Below are positions 33,943-46,424 of a stretch of 64,000 nt of DNA, in pieces. How positions within the stretch are numbered: the stretch's first letter is position 1; each line of letters opens with the position of its first letter. The DNA lies in assembly GCF_030272615.1 (NCBI RefSeq), contig NC_081412.1:105530296-105594295 (forward strand), written 5' to 3'. The position numbers were made by a program, and so were the translations under genes. Under the pieces are notes generated by a model, which saw nothing but the letters and a program-made list of their open reading frames with translations, was not told where the DNA came from and ran no database searches. Origin of the DNA: Cryptomeria japonica. Its lineage: Eukaryota > Streptophyta > Pinopsida > Cupressales > Cupressaceae.

Positions 33943-35460
33943 TTGTTGATAGAAGAAACAAACAACATCAACATGGGCACTGAAGTCATTCTGAAAAATG
34001 TGCTCATTGCCAAATCCCTCACCGAAATTGAGAAACAAGACTTCATCAACTTCTTCACAGAGGTTAAAATCAATGTTGCATGGTCCTATTCTGATATGCC
34101 AGGGTTGGATCCTATCTTGGTGGTTCACAATCTTACCATCTGCCTAGATGCAAAACCTGTAAAACAAAAACTCCGCAAAATGCACTCACATATTGCTTTC
34201 TTGGTCAAGGCAGAACTTCAAAAGTTGTTAGACGTAGAATTTATCAAACCCATAGAATATGCTGAATGGGTCTCCAACGTTGTACCTATCGGCAAACCTG
34301 CTGGGGGCATCCGCATCTGCACAGATTTTCAAGATCTAAATATAGCTTGTCCTAAAGATGATTTCTCACTCCCAAACATAGATATGATTGTGGATCTTAT
34401 AGTAGGACATGAAATGCTATCGCTAATGGATGGGTTTTCTAGATACAACCAAATTAGGATAGCAGTTGAGGATCAGCATAAAACCGCATTCACAACACCA
34501 TAGGGTACTTTCTGTTACCAGGTCATGCCTTTTGGCCTTAAAAATGCTGGAGCTACATATCAACGGGAAATGACAACAATTTTTCATGACCTCTTGCACA
34601 AAATTATGGAGGACTATGTGGATGATCTACTAGGCAAATCCAAGACAAGACAAGAGCACATCCCTATTCTAAAATAGATCTTTGAAAGATTGGAAAAATA
34701 CAAGCTGTGCTTAAATCCCAAAAAATGTGTGTTTGGTGTCACATCGGGAAAACTATTAGGATTCATTGTTTCCCGTAGAGGCATCGAGGTTGATCCCGCA
34801 AAAGTAAAAGCTATTATGGAAATGCCTCTGCCAAAAACTCTCAGACAACTATGCAGTCTCCAGGGAAAACTCCAGTCTATCAGGCATTTCATTTCACAAC
34901 TAGCTGACAAGTGCCATCCATTTTCACATTTGTTATGTAAAGACACAAAATTCAAATGGGATTGCCTCTATCAAAAGGCCTTTGAAAAATTAAAAGAATA
35001 TCTAGCATCACCTCCAGTTTTGATGCCACCTACCCTTGGAAAACCCCTCATTTTGTACATATGTGCTACTACAGTGGCATTGGGGGCATTACTGGCACAA
35101 ATAGATGATCAAAGGAAGGAACACGCCATTTACTACATCAGTCGGATGTTGGTAGGATATGAACTCAACTACACCCCCATTGAAAGAGCATGTTTGGCAT
35201 TAGTATTCAACACACAGAAACTACAACACTATATGCTAAACAACAAGACAAAATTAATTGCTAAAATTGATCCACTTAAATATCTCTTGTCAAAAGTTGT
35301 TCTCACTGGCAGAATGGCTAAATGGGTCATGCTTCTAAGTGAGTTTGACATTGAATATGTGGATAGAAAGGCAACCAAGGGACAAGTTATTGTAGATCAG
35401 TTGGTTGAAGCTCCACTTCCATGCGACCATCCTCTTCTCATAGAATTACCAGATGAGTTC
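33943..35460 (+). pseudogene. Reverse transcriptase and RNase H of the gypsy element
   Basis: Fingers and palm motifs run in order: KAELQKLLDVEFIKPIEYAEW, VVPIGKPAGGIRICTDFQDL, DGFSRYNQI, then after a TAG at 34501 the segment FCYQVMPFGLKNAGATYQR and the active site YVDD at 34615-34626, which is intact. A second TAG lies at 34677. The thumb and connection follow (GKLLGFIVSRRGIEVDP). RNase H spans about 34970-35390 with TTVALGALLAQ and the downstream FDIEYVDRKATKGQ. Both stops fit TGG or CAG to TAG changes. Confidence 0.9.
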
Positions 35461-35820
35461 ATTATGACTGTTGCCAGATCCTCCACATGGAAATTGTATT
35501 TTGATGTCTCCTACACTCAAAATGGATCGGGGGCAGGAATATTATTGGTCACACCTCAAGGAGATGGCATCCCCAAATCATACAAGATAGCCTTTGCATG
35601 TACTAATAACATAGCAGAATACAAGGCCCTCATCACAGGTTTACGCTTGGCTATCCACTGGAAAATAAAGGAATTACAAGTCTATGGCGATTCCCAGCTC
35701 GTCATAAAACAAGTCAATGATGAATATTAGACAAAAGATGATAAACTCCTTCCCTACCATACCATGGTTGAAGATCTTAAGAAACATTTCATGGCAATCA
35801 AGTTTGATCAAATCCCATGA
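35461..35820 (+). pseudogene. Second (archaeal-like) RNase H domain
   Basis: WKLYFDVSYTQNGSGAGILL, then NNIAEYKALITGLRLA, then VYGDSQLVIKQVNDEY match the additional RNase H that defines the Tat/Ogre lineage. The usual DGS at the first catalytic site reads DVS; the first Asp, the Glu in AEY and the Asp in GDS are kept. A TAG at 35728 and a TGA at 35818 interrupt it. Confidence 0.85.
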
Positions 35821-37239
35821 ACAAACAATAGGGCTACAGATGCAATGGCCACCATTGGCTCCCTCCTTCAAATGCCAGCACACAGTCAGAAGTGCGAGTT
35901 CTTGGTCGAGCAATTTTTTATACTGGCATACAACCTACCAGAATCTGAAATGGTGTGTGTTCTCATTGGTCCAGAGTCCCCTTGGTACCAAGAAACCTTT
36001 GCTTTCCTCAAAGACAACACCATCCCCCCACATCTCACCAAAACCCAACAACAAACTTTCATCTGCCGATGTGCCCGTTACACCATCCTTACAGACACCT
36101 TGTTCAGAAGGCATTTTGATGGTTCCCTCCTAAGGTGTTTAGATAAACAAGAAGCCGAATGGGCATTACGTGAAGTACATGAGGGCATCTGTGGGGCACA
36201 CTCAAGTGGACTCACATTGGCTAAATTTTTTTTGAGAATAGGATACTATTGGCCTAAAATGGAAGAAGATGCATACAACTATGTGAAGAAATGCATCCCT
36301 TGCCAGCAGCATGGTGACAAGATTCATGCACCATCACAAGAATTGCAGCCATTCATTACACCATGGCACTTCTCGCAGTGGGGGCTCGATCTCATTGGGA
36401 AAATCCACCCTTCATCTTCCAACGGACATAAATTCATTATCACCGCCACCGAATACTTCACCAAGTGGGTAGAGGCTATCCCTCTTACTTTCACCACCAG
36501 CAAGCAAATATCCAAATTCATCCTGAACTACCTAATCTGCCGATATGGCATCCCAAAATTTATCATCACAGATAATGGTAAACAATTTAAAAACCAGGAT
36601 GTCAAAGAACTCTACCAAAAATTCAACATCCAACACCGCTTCTCCACTCCATATTATCCCCAAGGCAATGGCCAAGCTGAGGCTTCTAATAAAGCCCTAA
36701 TAAAAATCCTCAAAAAGATAGTCAATGAAGCGGGCCATGATTGGCACCTCCAAATCCATCCTACATTATGGGCCTACCGCACCTCCATCTGCACCCCCAC
36801 AGGTGCCACTCCTTATTCCCTAGTATTTGGTTCTAAAGCTATCCTTCCCCTTGAGATCAAGATCCCCTCTCTAAGGGTATTGCTACAAAACATCCTACCA
36901 GAGGAATAATACAGAATTGCCCACTTACAAGAGCTAGAATTGTTAGATGAAAGGCGCCTCAAGGCCTTGAATCATCTCTGGGTATATCAAAACCATCTGC
37001 GCATGAGTTATCATAAAAAAGTCAGAACCCGAGAATTCCAAGTTGGTGATCTTGTCCTCATGGAGAATCAAAAAAATCTACAAGAAAGAGAAAAGAAAGG
37101 CAAGTTCGAGCCTAATTGGCTTGGACCATATGTAATCACAGCGAAATATGGATCAGGAGCTTATCAGTTGGCTACTCCTGAAGGCAATCCTTTGGATGAT
37201 CCAATGAATATCATGCACCTCAAAAGGTTTTATGCTTAG
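35821..37239 (+). pseudogene. Integrase of the gypsy element
   Basis: An open stretch of 354 codons (35845-36909), then a TAA and a further 99 codons. The HHCC zinc finger reads HEGICGAHSSG, then CIPCQQHG. The catalytic triad is present: Asp in WGLDLIGKI, Asp in IITDNGKQF, Glu in GNGQAEASNKA. The C-terminal part has REFQVGDLVLMEN, KFEPNWLGPYVI and the closing NIMHLKRFYA, which is standard for gypsy integrases. It is the best preserved domain of this element. Confidence 0.92.
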
Positions 37240-38349
37240 TCCTCAAAAAGTCTTAAACTGTCAAAAAAATAAAAAAATGAAAAAAAAAAGATCCTGAAAA
37301 AATTGTCACTTTGGTGCAAACTTGGCAAACAGGCACCTTATAATACAAAAAAATTAAGAAAAAAAGAAAAAAGAAAGAAAAAGAAAGAAAAACAATTTGT
37401 GGCGCTATGGGCAAGTATCTTGGTGAAAACCTCTATGCAGGCGCCAAGGTAAATAACCGGATCCACTATCTATCATGTCGATACTACAAATCATCTACCA
37501 TCCAGCCCACCCATGCACAACTTTCCTTCTTTTCTGCCTCCCAATAAAACATGCGTATGATGATGAGTCTTCGCCTAAGTCATGAACAAGAAATGTCCCA
37601 GTGAAACTGAGCTTTTATGCCTCTGTATAAGCTTCAAGAAGTCTTGAGAAACAATCCCAAGTCCATCCTAGTTCTACTCTTGGCAAGAGGTATCATTTGG
37701 TTGCAAGGAAGAGACTTGTTAGATTTTGTTAGATCTTTTCATATAGGCTTGCATCTTTTGCCCTACAACTGCCACTATTTACGATTCCCTGGGTTCTTCC
37801 ATATCCAGGTATGTTATGATAGGTGCATACTGGGGCATATTTCATAGTATGGCATGTTCTGGATCCTTCTTGTATAAACCAGTGACCTAGTACTAGTGTT
37901 TATCAACACTTACCTTCTCATGTACAAGAGGTATCGGTGTGTTTGAGGGTTTCCTTGCACAAACCCACAACTTTGTATTAGTGTTTCTTAACACTTGCAT
38001 TGTTGTGTGCAAGAAATTCCCATTTGTCTGCAGAGTCAGTCCATGCCCTGGGTTTCTCATGGCATCCTGATTTCAATAAGCAGTGGTGCAAGTCACTCAG
38101 GGCAACATCAAACTAGGTTGGCTCTCCACATTTGTTGTGCACAAAATCTCACCATCATTCCATCAAATCCTAAACTCAATAATCCCATGGAGTTCTCAAT
38201 TACCCCCATTTTCCTTTGCGATCTTGCATCTCTTATTCTTCTTTCCAAATACCTCATGACTACTTCATATATCTTCCTCATTTATCCCTTCCACCCTAAT
38301 TTTTCTTCCTCTATTTTTTTTTTTTCCTCACATAATCAATTCTGATTCT
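37240..38349 (+). other. Region after the gypsy integrase
   Basis: No gene. Purine-rich runs (37260-37400) are followed by two motifs shared with element A (ggcaaacaggcacc near 37322 and ggtgaaaacctctatgcaggc near 37423). A pair of similar stretches near 37876 and 37960 (tagtgtttatcaacacttac and tagtgtttcttaacacttgc) forms short palindromes. Confidence 0.45.
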
Positions 38350-38985
38350 GATCATGTCTTATACAGGATGAATCCTTCCTGAAACCAGACGTTGTGATCT
38401 GATCATGTCTTATACAGGATGAATCCTTCCTGAAACCAGACGTTGTGATCTGATAATGTCTTATATAGGATGAATCCTTCCTGAAACTAGACGTTGTGAT
38501 CGAACATGTCTTATACAGGATGAATCCTTCCTGAAACCAGACGTTCATTGTGATCTGATCATGTCTTATACAGGATGAATCCTTCCTGAAACTAGACGAG
38601 CTGATCATGTCTTATACAGGATGAATCCTTGCTGAAACCAGACGAGCTAATCATGTCTTATACAAGATGAATCCTTCTTGAAACCATACACTCTAATCAT
38701 GTCTTATACAGGATGAATCCTTCCTGAAACTAGACGTTCGTTGTGATCGATCATGTCTTATATAGGATGAATCCTTCCTGAAACCAGACATTGTGATCAA
38801 TCATGTCTTATACAAGATGAATCCTTCCTGAAACCATATGCTCTTATCATGTCTTATACAGGATGAATCCTTTCTGAAACCAGACATTGTGATCAATCAT
38901 GTCTTATACAGGATGAATCCTTCCTGAAACCAGACACTTTGATCATCTTTGTCTTATACAGGATGAATTCTTCTGGAAACTAGAC
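38350..38985 (+). repeat. 13-unit tandem repeat of a hairpin-forming unit, about 45-53 bp
   Basis: Each unit has gtcttatacagga, tgaat, ccttcctgaaaccagac. Within a unit gtct can pair with agac and cagga with tcctg, giving a small stem-loop. Spacers between units vary in length (for example cgttgtgatctgatcat). The array lies between integrase and the polypurine tract. It is not a CRISPR: spacers are near-identical and it is inside a retrotransposon. Confidence 0.85.
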
Positions 38986-39193
38986 TGAATCTAGATCTTA
39001 TCAATCGAATCAAATCAAATCTATCAGGATATCAATTTCACAAAACTCCAAAGATCAAATACCTCAATTGATCTCCCGAGGGGGCATCACCATACCATAA
39101 TCTATAAATCAAGAGCCGAGGCATCCTATCAAATGAATATCAACATCAAAACAAGATTATTCTTTGAATCAATGCGTCATCACACCTCGCTTC

Positions 39194-39207
39194 AAAGAGG
39201 GGCAAAA
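39194..39207 (+). other. Polypurine tract of the gypsy element
   Basis: aaagaggggcaaaa directly before TGTAGACACTT, identical to the tract of element A. Confidence 0.88.
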
Positions 39208-40328
39208 TGTAGACACTTAAAAATAATTATTTTAATTATTTTTAATTCTTCACATAATTAATTAATTAATTATGTTAATTAAAATTCTTCTCAATATTAA
39301 TTAAATATAATTAATATTGTCACTATAGCATATGATTGATTTATTTAATAAATCAATCCCTTTCTTTATTCTTCTAAAAAATCAAATCCTCACAAATCTT
39401 CCTCTTAGCTAATTAATTTCAATTAATTAGTTAGCCTACATGATTCCTACAAATCATCTTCTTAATTCATCATTAACCTAATAAATTCTTCTAGAAACTC
39501 CCTAAACTCACTTAATATTATTCTTCTAATTTTTTATTCCCTCCACTCATTCTCTCTCCTAGTCAAATTCTCCTACAAATATAAATCCCACCTAACATTT
39601 CCTCTAATTCCCCTCCTAATGAGTCGTTAATGGCTAATCATCATGATTAGCCACAAAGTCAACTCTTTGTCCTTTCATCCAGCCACTAGCTTTAAATGCT
39701 CTTTTTCTAGATGAATGTAAGATTTTTGAAATCTCACATTCCTCTAGGCATTTCCCTCTCCCAAGGAATTTTTAATTCCTTTTTATTCTTCTAATCTCCA
39801 TAATATCCATTTTTGGAGAATTTTTAATTCCTCCAATGCATCTTGTAGAGTGTGGAGATACAAAATGCCTTTAAGGCATATTTCTTGGTCTCCACACCCT
39901 CTCTTGGACCTTGTGTGACCTCACAAGTAAATCTTAGCCCTTCATCTCGAATTCATCCTAGCCATCCATTTTCCTCTCCTCTTCCTATAAAATAGGGTTC
40001 CATCCCTTCATTCAAAACATCTTGAAATCCAGTAAGCTTATGCTGCCCTTTTGAGCCCAGGAAATCATCTTGGCAACTTGATCATCTCATCCTTATCATT
40101 CATCCTTATCATTTTTGCACAATATTGGAGAGCCATCCACATCTAGCAATCAAAGGAGCACATCAAGTGGAGCATTATCAAGGGGTACCTTCACTTCATC
40201 AAGCTCAATCTGAAGGAGAAGGTAAAATAGCAAGGTGAAATGGTCTTTTAATGATATTTTAGCATTCTACATGTTTATTTCGTTATGTTTTGATCAGTTT
40301 ACCTTTCAAATCTATTTTCCCCTCTTCA
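39208..40328 (+). repeat. 3' LTR of the gypsy element
   Basis: 1,121 bp, same length as the 5' copy, TATA at 39986-39994, end cccctcttca followed by the target duplication ccaac. Confidence 0.93.
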
Positions 40329-40924
40329 CCAACAATTTCCTTATATTTCTTTGTCATTTATTCTTTCTCAAGCCACATTAATCTGTTATCGATCTGTGAT
40401 TTGTGGTTGTTTCATTTAATCTTGACTAACTGCTCCAACAACCACGTAGGTGGAAACTTCTCTAACCTTTGCATTCTAGCCACCTCAGCTCCATTTGGCA
40501 TCACATCGGCATACACTTAGCTCACCAACATAGAGTCAATTTAAACTTGAATATTCAACAAATGCATACCGGCACAAGCCCTTACCGATAAAACATTCTC
40601 CTGCTTCTATCGGCAACATACACTACACTGGTAGCTCAACTTCACCTCAGGTGGTTTGTGATCTCTTTGTCACTCTGTCTCTTCATCACATACATTAACA
40701 CAAATAGAAAACCAACCTACATATCAGTTACAACTTGCCATGCCAACTCAAAACTTCATATCACCTCTTACCGACGATTTCACTAATAGTCTCAATACCT
40801 ATTTGTCTTCTGCCCGTTCATATCGGTTGACAAGTCTTCATGTTAATCTTCCTTTTTCCGGTTTGACATACCCTACCAGTAGCCTGCAATACCAGTTGAC
40901 ATCAATGACAACTCAATTCCAACA
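40329..40924 (-). repeat. Element C 3' LTR, piece 3
   Basis: It starts with the second ccaac and continues the LTR in register with 47508-48115. It ends caattccaaca, where the element C polypurine tract begins. Confidence 0.8.
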
Positions 40925-40937
40925 ATCTCCCCCTTTC
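40925..40937 (-). other. Polypurine tract of element C
   Basis: On the minus strand gaaagggggagat directly precedes TGTTGGAATTGAG, the 3' LTR start. Confidence 0.75.
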
Positions 40938-41149
40938 ACATTGATGTCAACATTTTTTGTTCTATGTTCTGGTTTCACTCCCCCTTCGACAACAATGGCA
41001 AAGGGAATCTTAGTTTGACACCAATCATGCTACCAAAGTCTACATTTGGTTAGGACACATTCTCCCCCTTTGTCCATGCTTCATTATTCAAGAGTCATAA
41101 GATAGTAACAATTTTTGACTCCCCCTGAATCATACATCCTTCTACTCAT

Positions 41150-44100
41150 TTAAGTGCTATCGGATGGTGGGAAAACTCCCATCTTTTGTCTCAAGTACTT
41201 AAATGGGCCCAAAGGAAGTATCTTGGTAAATATGTTAGCAATCTACTCACCAGTTGGAACATATTCAACAATGACCTCCTTATGTGCTACCTTCTCCCTC
41301 AAGAAGTGATACTTGATTGCAATTTTTTTTGTTCTTAAGTGCAAACTGGATTCTTGGAGATGTTTATTGCACTTGAGTTATCACACTGGATTAGAATAGT
41401 ATCCGATATCTCCACTTGTATGTCCTTCAATGTCTATTTTATCCATAGCACTTGTGAACAACATGTAACAATAGCTATATATTTAGCCTCAGTAGTGGAT
41501 AATGACACTAAGTCTTTCTTCTTGTTGTGTCATGATACTAACCAGTCTCCTAAGTACAAAGCACCACCACTTGTGCTCTTTCGGTCATCAATACATCCTT
41601 CCTAATCTGCATCACTATAAACCTGTAAAGAGAAGTCTCCTTTCTTTGGATACCACATACCATAACTAATAGTTCCTTGTAGATACTTGAAGATTCTTTT
41701 GATTGCATTTAAGTGAGACTTCTTAGGAGCATCTTGGAATCTTGCTACCATGCAAACAACTTGTACAATATCTGGTCTAGATGTTGTTAGATACAAAAGA
41801 CTACCAATCATAGACATATACAGTGTTTTCTCAACTTATGGTGACTTATCCAGTTCTCTCAACTTACAACCAGTAACCATGGGAGTACTTACCGGTTTGT
41901 TGTCCTCCATTTGAAATTCTTCAGCATGTCTTTCACATACTTGATTTGAGAGATACAAATTCGTTTCTCCTATTGTGAGATCTACAAACCAAGAAAATAG
42001 GACAACTCACCCAACATGGACATCTCAAATTTTGTCTTCATTTGATCTATAAATTCTTTGCACATGATATCCTTGTCTCCACCAAAGATAATATTATCCA
42101 CATATACAACCACTATAATCATGTGATTTCCATTTATCTTGACATACAAGTTACTATCTGCATTCCCTTTGTGGAATCCTTGCTCCTTCAAGTATTTATC
42201 CAACCGAGAGTACCATGCTCTAGGAGCCTACTTTAAACCATACAGGGCTTTCTTCAACCGACATACAAAACTCTCATCATCATGTAATAGATATCCCTTT
42301 GGTTGTTCCATATACACTTCTTCTTCAAGGTTACCATTCAAAAATGCAGATTTAACATCCATTTTGTAGACCTTATATCCTTTGTAAGAAGAGAAAGCTA
42401 AAAACATTCTTATTGCCTCCAACCTAGCAAACGGTGCAAAGGTTTCTTCAAAGTCAATACCTTCCACTTGAGCATACCCTTTGCAGACTAACCTTTCTTT
42501 ATGTTGGATTATCTTGCCTTCTTCATTCATCTTATGCATGTCTAGGAACAAGTTCCCATGTTTGATTCTTCTCAATTTGTTTCAACTCTTCATCCATGGC
42601 ATCTACCCATTTCTCACTTTTGTTAGCTTCATCAAAAGTTTTGAGTTTAATTTTTGTCATGAGGTAGAAATTTACCTTCTCATCATTCCGAGCTAGTCTT
42701 CTTCTGGTTTTCACACCTTCATTTTAATCTCCTATGATCCATTATTTCAAATGATTCTTCTACACATACAAGTTGGAGTTCTTGCTTGGTGCTTCCTCTA
42801 CAGGTCCATTGTCAGATTGATCTTCATGATCATCATCTAAAATATCAATATAGGTTGTCGGTGTAGATTCTTTCTTATATAGGTCTTCATCTATTCTCAC
42901 ATTTATACTATCAACCATTTTTCTCAAATTCTTGTTGTAGCATTTGTAGGCTTTTCTCTTGGTTGAGTAACCCAAGAAGATTCCTTCATCACTTCTGGAA
43001 TCAAAACTTCCTAATCCATCATCATCTCTCTCAATGAAGCACTTACTTCCAAACACTCTAAAATGCTTGAGTGATGGTTTCCGGTTCTACCATAACTAAT
43101 ATGGAGTCATTCTATTGTTCACTCTTAGTTGTACCCAGTTTAATGTATAGACAATAATATGAATTGCTTCCTTCCAGTAAGTGTCTAGTATGCTAGCCTC
43201 ATTCAACATTGTTATAGCCATCTCTTTTACTGTCCCATTCTTCCTTTCTGCCACACCATTCTCTTGTGGTGTTCTTGTTGTTGAACATTGTCTCCGGATT
43301 CCATGTTTCTCACAGTAGTCAATAAACTCGTTTGAAGAATATTCTCCACCTCGGTCTAATCTTAAACATTTTAACTGGTGTTCACTATCATTTTCAACCA
43401 TCCCTCTAAAAATATTGAGTCTTTCAAATGTCTGTGATTTTTCATGCAAAAATGTCACCCAAGTCATCTTGAGTAGTCATCAATGAACAACATGAAGTGT
43501 CTCTCACTAGTTAGAGCCCTTTTCCTTGATAGCCCACACAAATCTGTATGCACTAACTCAAGAGGTCTTGAGGTATTATACTCTTTGGTTTTGTAGCTCA
43601 CTTTGATTTGCTTGCCTCTAATGCATTCATCACAAAAAAGTACTTGCTAGTTTAGTTATTTGTGGAATATTTCTCACATACCGATTTTTACTTATCTTCA
43701 CCATATTATCAAAATTCACATGACCTAATCTCTGTTGCCACAACTATCTTTCATCAACATGTCCCAACATGCATTGGGACTCATAACATTCCTTTAGATT
43801 GTAGAAATTACCATCTATTCTCTTTCCCTATGCTACAACCTGACCGACACTCTATTTTCTTATCTGACAACCAGTAGAGTCAAAAGTGAACTTGTACCCT
43901 TTGTCACACATTTGACTTACACTCAGAAGATTATTCTTCAGTCCTTCCATTTAGTACACATCATGAGCCTTAATCTTGCCATCAATATCCAATGTGCCAT
44001 GGCCTTTAATCTTGATGGAGGAGTTCTCACCAAAATAGACAGAACCACCATTCCAATCATCAAGCTTGATAAAAATTTTCTTGTCTCCAGTCATGTGATT

Positions 44101-44264
44101 TGAGTAGCCACCATCAACTACCCATAAAGTCTTTCTTTTAGCATGTAGAGCAGTCTACACAATCAAGTTGACACTGTCTTGTTCTTCTCCTTCTCAATCC
44201 AAACATGTTTCTCTTCTTTCTTCTCCTCTTCTATCATCTTGTATTCCGGTTTAATCTCTATCTT
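41150..44264 (-). pseudogene. Copia pol of element C: protease, integrase, RT, RNase H
   Basis: Read from high to low coordinates. Protease: WVVDGGYSNHMTGD near 44110, Asp kept. Integrase: a zinc-finger remnant near 43730, then LELVHTDLCG near 43540, LRLDRGGEYSSNEF near 43355 and TPQENGVAERKN near 43260, so the DDE residues are present although the frame is broken. RT: ETFAPFARLEAIR, MDVKSAFLNGNLEEEVYMEQP, and LYGLK followed by a TAG. The active site reads YVDN at 42093-42104 instead of YVDD, so the polymerase is dead. RNase H: SRPDIVQVV and YLQGTISYGMWY near 41700, YSDAD near 41610 then a stop. Fragments continue to about 41150. Confidence 0.88.
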
Positions 44265-46349
44265 CTAATTTGGTACTATTTTCTTTTGCTCACCATTTCT
44301 CAGCTTACAATGCCTTGCTATGTGACCAAAGTTTTGATGCTTGTAACATTTTACATTAGCATTGAAAGATGTATCAAAGGCATTCTTGTAGGACATCTGC
44401 ACACTTCTCCTACACTCATAACTCTTATGAACAAACTCATTACAATTATAGCAAGTGACATTTGTACCTTGTAATGTAGCAAATGAGTTTCTACTCTCAA
44501 AAATGGGGTTTACATTCATTTTCCTATAGTGTTCCATTCTATAACCGAACTTATTACACTGGTGACAATAACTATGAAAGTTTGGAACATACCGATTAGA
44601 TTGTATTGGTCCTATAGATGACAGCCTCACTAGGGGTCTTCCTTTCATGCTGCTAACTCTGGTGAATCCTTCATGATCAGCTCTTGTATTTTTCCTTGGA
44701 TCTGCATGTCGATGCATTGAGTATGGTCTCCAATTCATTGATTGTGTATACCAGTTTGTGTGATGATTCTTAATAGCATCTGTATATGTCTTCTTACCAC
44801 TATCTTTGCTTACCGTGAATGTCTTCTTCTCTTCACCTTCATTTGAAGAAGTAAACAATATCTCCTTACTAGATGTGTCTTTTCTATTTTATCTTTGACC
44901 CTCTTCAAATACTAAGCCACTGGTATCCTTAGTTTGCTTATGTTTGCTCAACATCTTGTCTAAAGCTTTGGTACTACCTTCATATTTTCTTCTCACTTTC
45001 ATTTCTTCCTTGCTTTTCTCTAATTCCTTCCTGAGCTTAACAATTTATTCTTCTAGGTTCTGATTCTCCTTCTCCTTTTTACTCAAAGTGGTGCTAGTAA
45101 CTTCCTAGATCCTCTTGGCTTCTTCCAATTGAATTTTTAGATATGTAGTTGTTTTCTTGGAATCTTCAAGAGATTTCTCCAGCATCTCTTGTTCTTTAGC
45201 TGCAGCCTTTCTCACCTTCTTCAGATCTCTTCTTATTTTCTTTAGCTCTTCCAAGGCACTAATGAGCTCTACTTCAAGATCTACTTCTCCTTCTTTCTCT
45301 TCCTCTTCTCCTTCTTTAGGTACTGGAACCTCTTGAGCCATGAAAAGGGTTACATTGACATCATCTTCATTGCAATAATCATCTGAAATATTGTCCTCAT
45401 ATGTGGTATCATTTTCATGTATGTAAAGGTTGTTTTGCATCTGGTTGCCTCTTCTACCATACTAGTAGATATTATTCTTCCTATCATTACCATATGATCT
45501 ACTACCACTTGATTGATCATCTTCATTCTTATCACCATAGGGAGACTTGGTAGAAAAATGTTCAATCTTTCCACAGTTGAAACATTTCAAGGGTAGTTTG
45601 CCTTTGTATTTGCCTAAACTTTTCTTGAGTCTTCTAACAAAGTTTTCCATGATATCATTAGAGTATTCACCGGTTCCATCATGAAAAGACTCTTCCTTTC
45701 CTTTTCTTGATGTTTTTAAATCATCTTCTTTCTTCACAACCTCAGTACTGGTAGTCATCATTTCATAAGTAGTTAGGGAACCATACAACTCATCCATTAT
45801 AAAGACTTTTAGATCTTTTTCTTCTTCTATTGTTGAAACCTTTGTATCATACTTAGGTGTGAGGGATCTAAGTACTTTCTTTACTACCACCTCATCTTTT
45901 ATTTCTTCTCCAAGCTCTCTAATGGTGTTTGTTGTTTCATCAATCCTTTGGAGAAAGACAACAATCTTCTCTTCATCTCTCATCTTCAAACCCTCAAGTT
46001 GTGCTCTCAATGTTTTTAACCTGGCTTCCTTGTCTTTAGCATCACCTTCAAATAGTTTTTGCAACTTATCGCAAGTTGCTTTGGTAGATGAGTAGTGCAT
46101 GACTTTAACAAACTCATTATCAGATAACCCACTAAGAATAGCATTTTTTGCCATAGCATTGTTCTCATATTCCTTCTTAGCATCTGGATTAGTAGGAGGA
46201 TTATTAGGGACTGTATACCCATTCACAATCGACATTCATACACCACAACCTAGAGAGGACAAATAGGTTTCCATTCTTCTACTCCAAAAGGCATAGTTTA
46301 CACCATCAAACATAGGGGCTTTTGAGGAGGCTGGTTGATTTCCTGCCAT
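44265..46349 (-). pseudogene. Copia gag of element C (UBN2 domain, coiled coil, zinc knuckles)
   Basis: One reading frame of about 695 codons from the ATG at 46349 to 44265, broken by six or so stops. The N-terminus has FDGVNYAFWSRRMETYL, typical of copia Gag. The UBN2 domain follows with ATCDKLQKLFEGD, LKTLRAQLEGLKM and LRSLTPKYDTKVSTIEE. The first knuckle is CFNCGKIEHFSTKSP (degenerate). A Glu/Lys-rich coiled coil lies near 45105-45340, then a DTSGLVFEEG motif, then three further knuckles including CYNCNEFVHKSYEC and CYKHQNFGHIARHC. The C-terminal half corresponds to the whole gag product of elements B and D. Confidence 0.85.
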
Positions 46350-46410
46350 TGTGAACACTTAACAGGATCTACCCAAGCTAGAGAACACTTGAAAAAAATA
46401 GAGTACCTAG

Positions 46411-46422
46411 GCTCTGATCCCA
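46411..46422 (-). other. Primer-binding site of element C
   Basis: The minus strand reads TGGGATCAGAGC, one change from the initiator-Met site TGGTATCAGAGC, two bases after the LTR end. Confidence 0.75.
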
Positions 46423-46424
46423 AT

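Larger units (their letters stand above)
26097..40328 (+). mobile_element. Complete Ty3/gypsy Tat-lineage element, 14.2 kb, with TSD CCAAC
   Basis: Two LTRs of 1,121 bp each (26097-27217 and 39208-40328) bound the element. CCAAC flanks it at 26092-26096 and 40329-40333. The interior has a 2.8-kb leader, gag, protease, a G-patch-like linker, RT, RNase H, a second RNase H, integrase, a 13-unit hairpin repeat and a polypurine tract. The second RNase H after the first, and integrase after it, mark the Tat/Ogre lineage. By hand count the LTRs differ at about 30 sites (roughly 2.7%), nearly all transitions, so this is one of the younger insertions here. Stops break every gene. Confidence 0.92.

Noticed and set aside
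38336-38608. Minus-strand ORF with repeated RKDSSCIRHDQ-like units, and a possible CRISPR array
   Set aside because: The regular pattern is the 13-unit tandem repeat of the gypsy element; spacers are near copies of one another and the setting is a plant retrotransposon.
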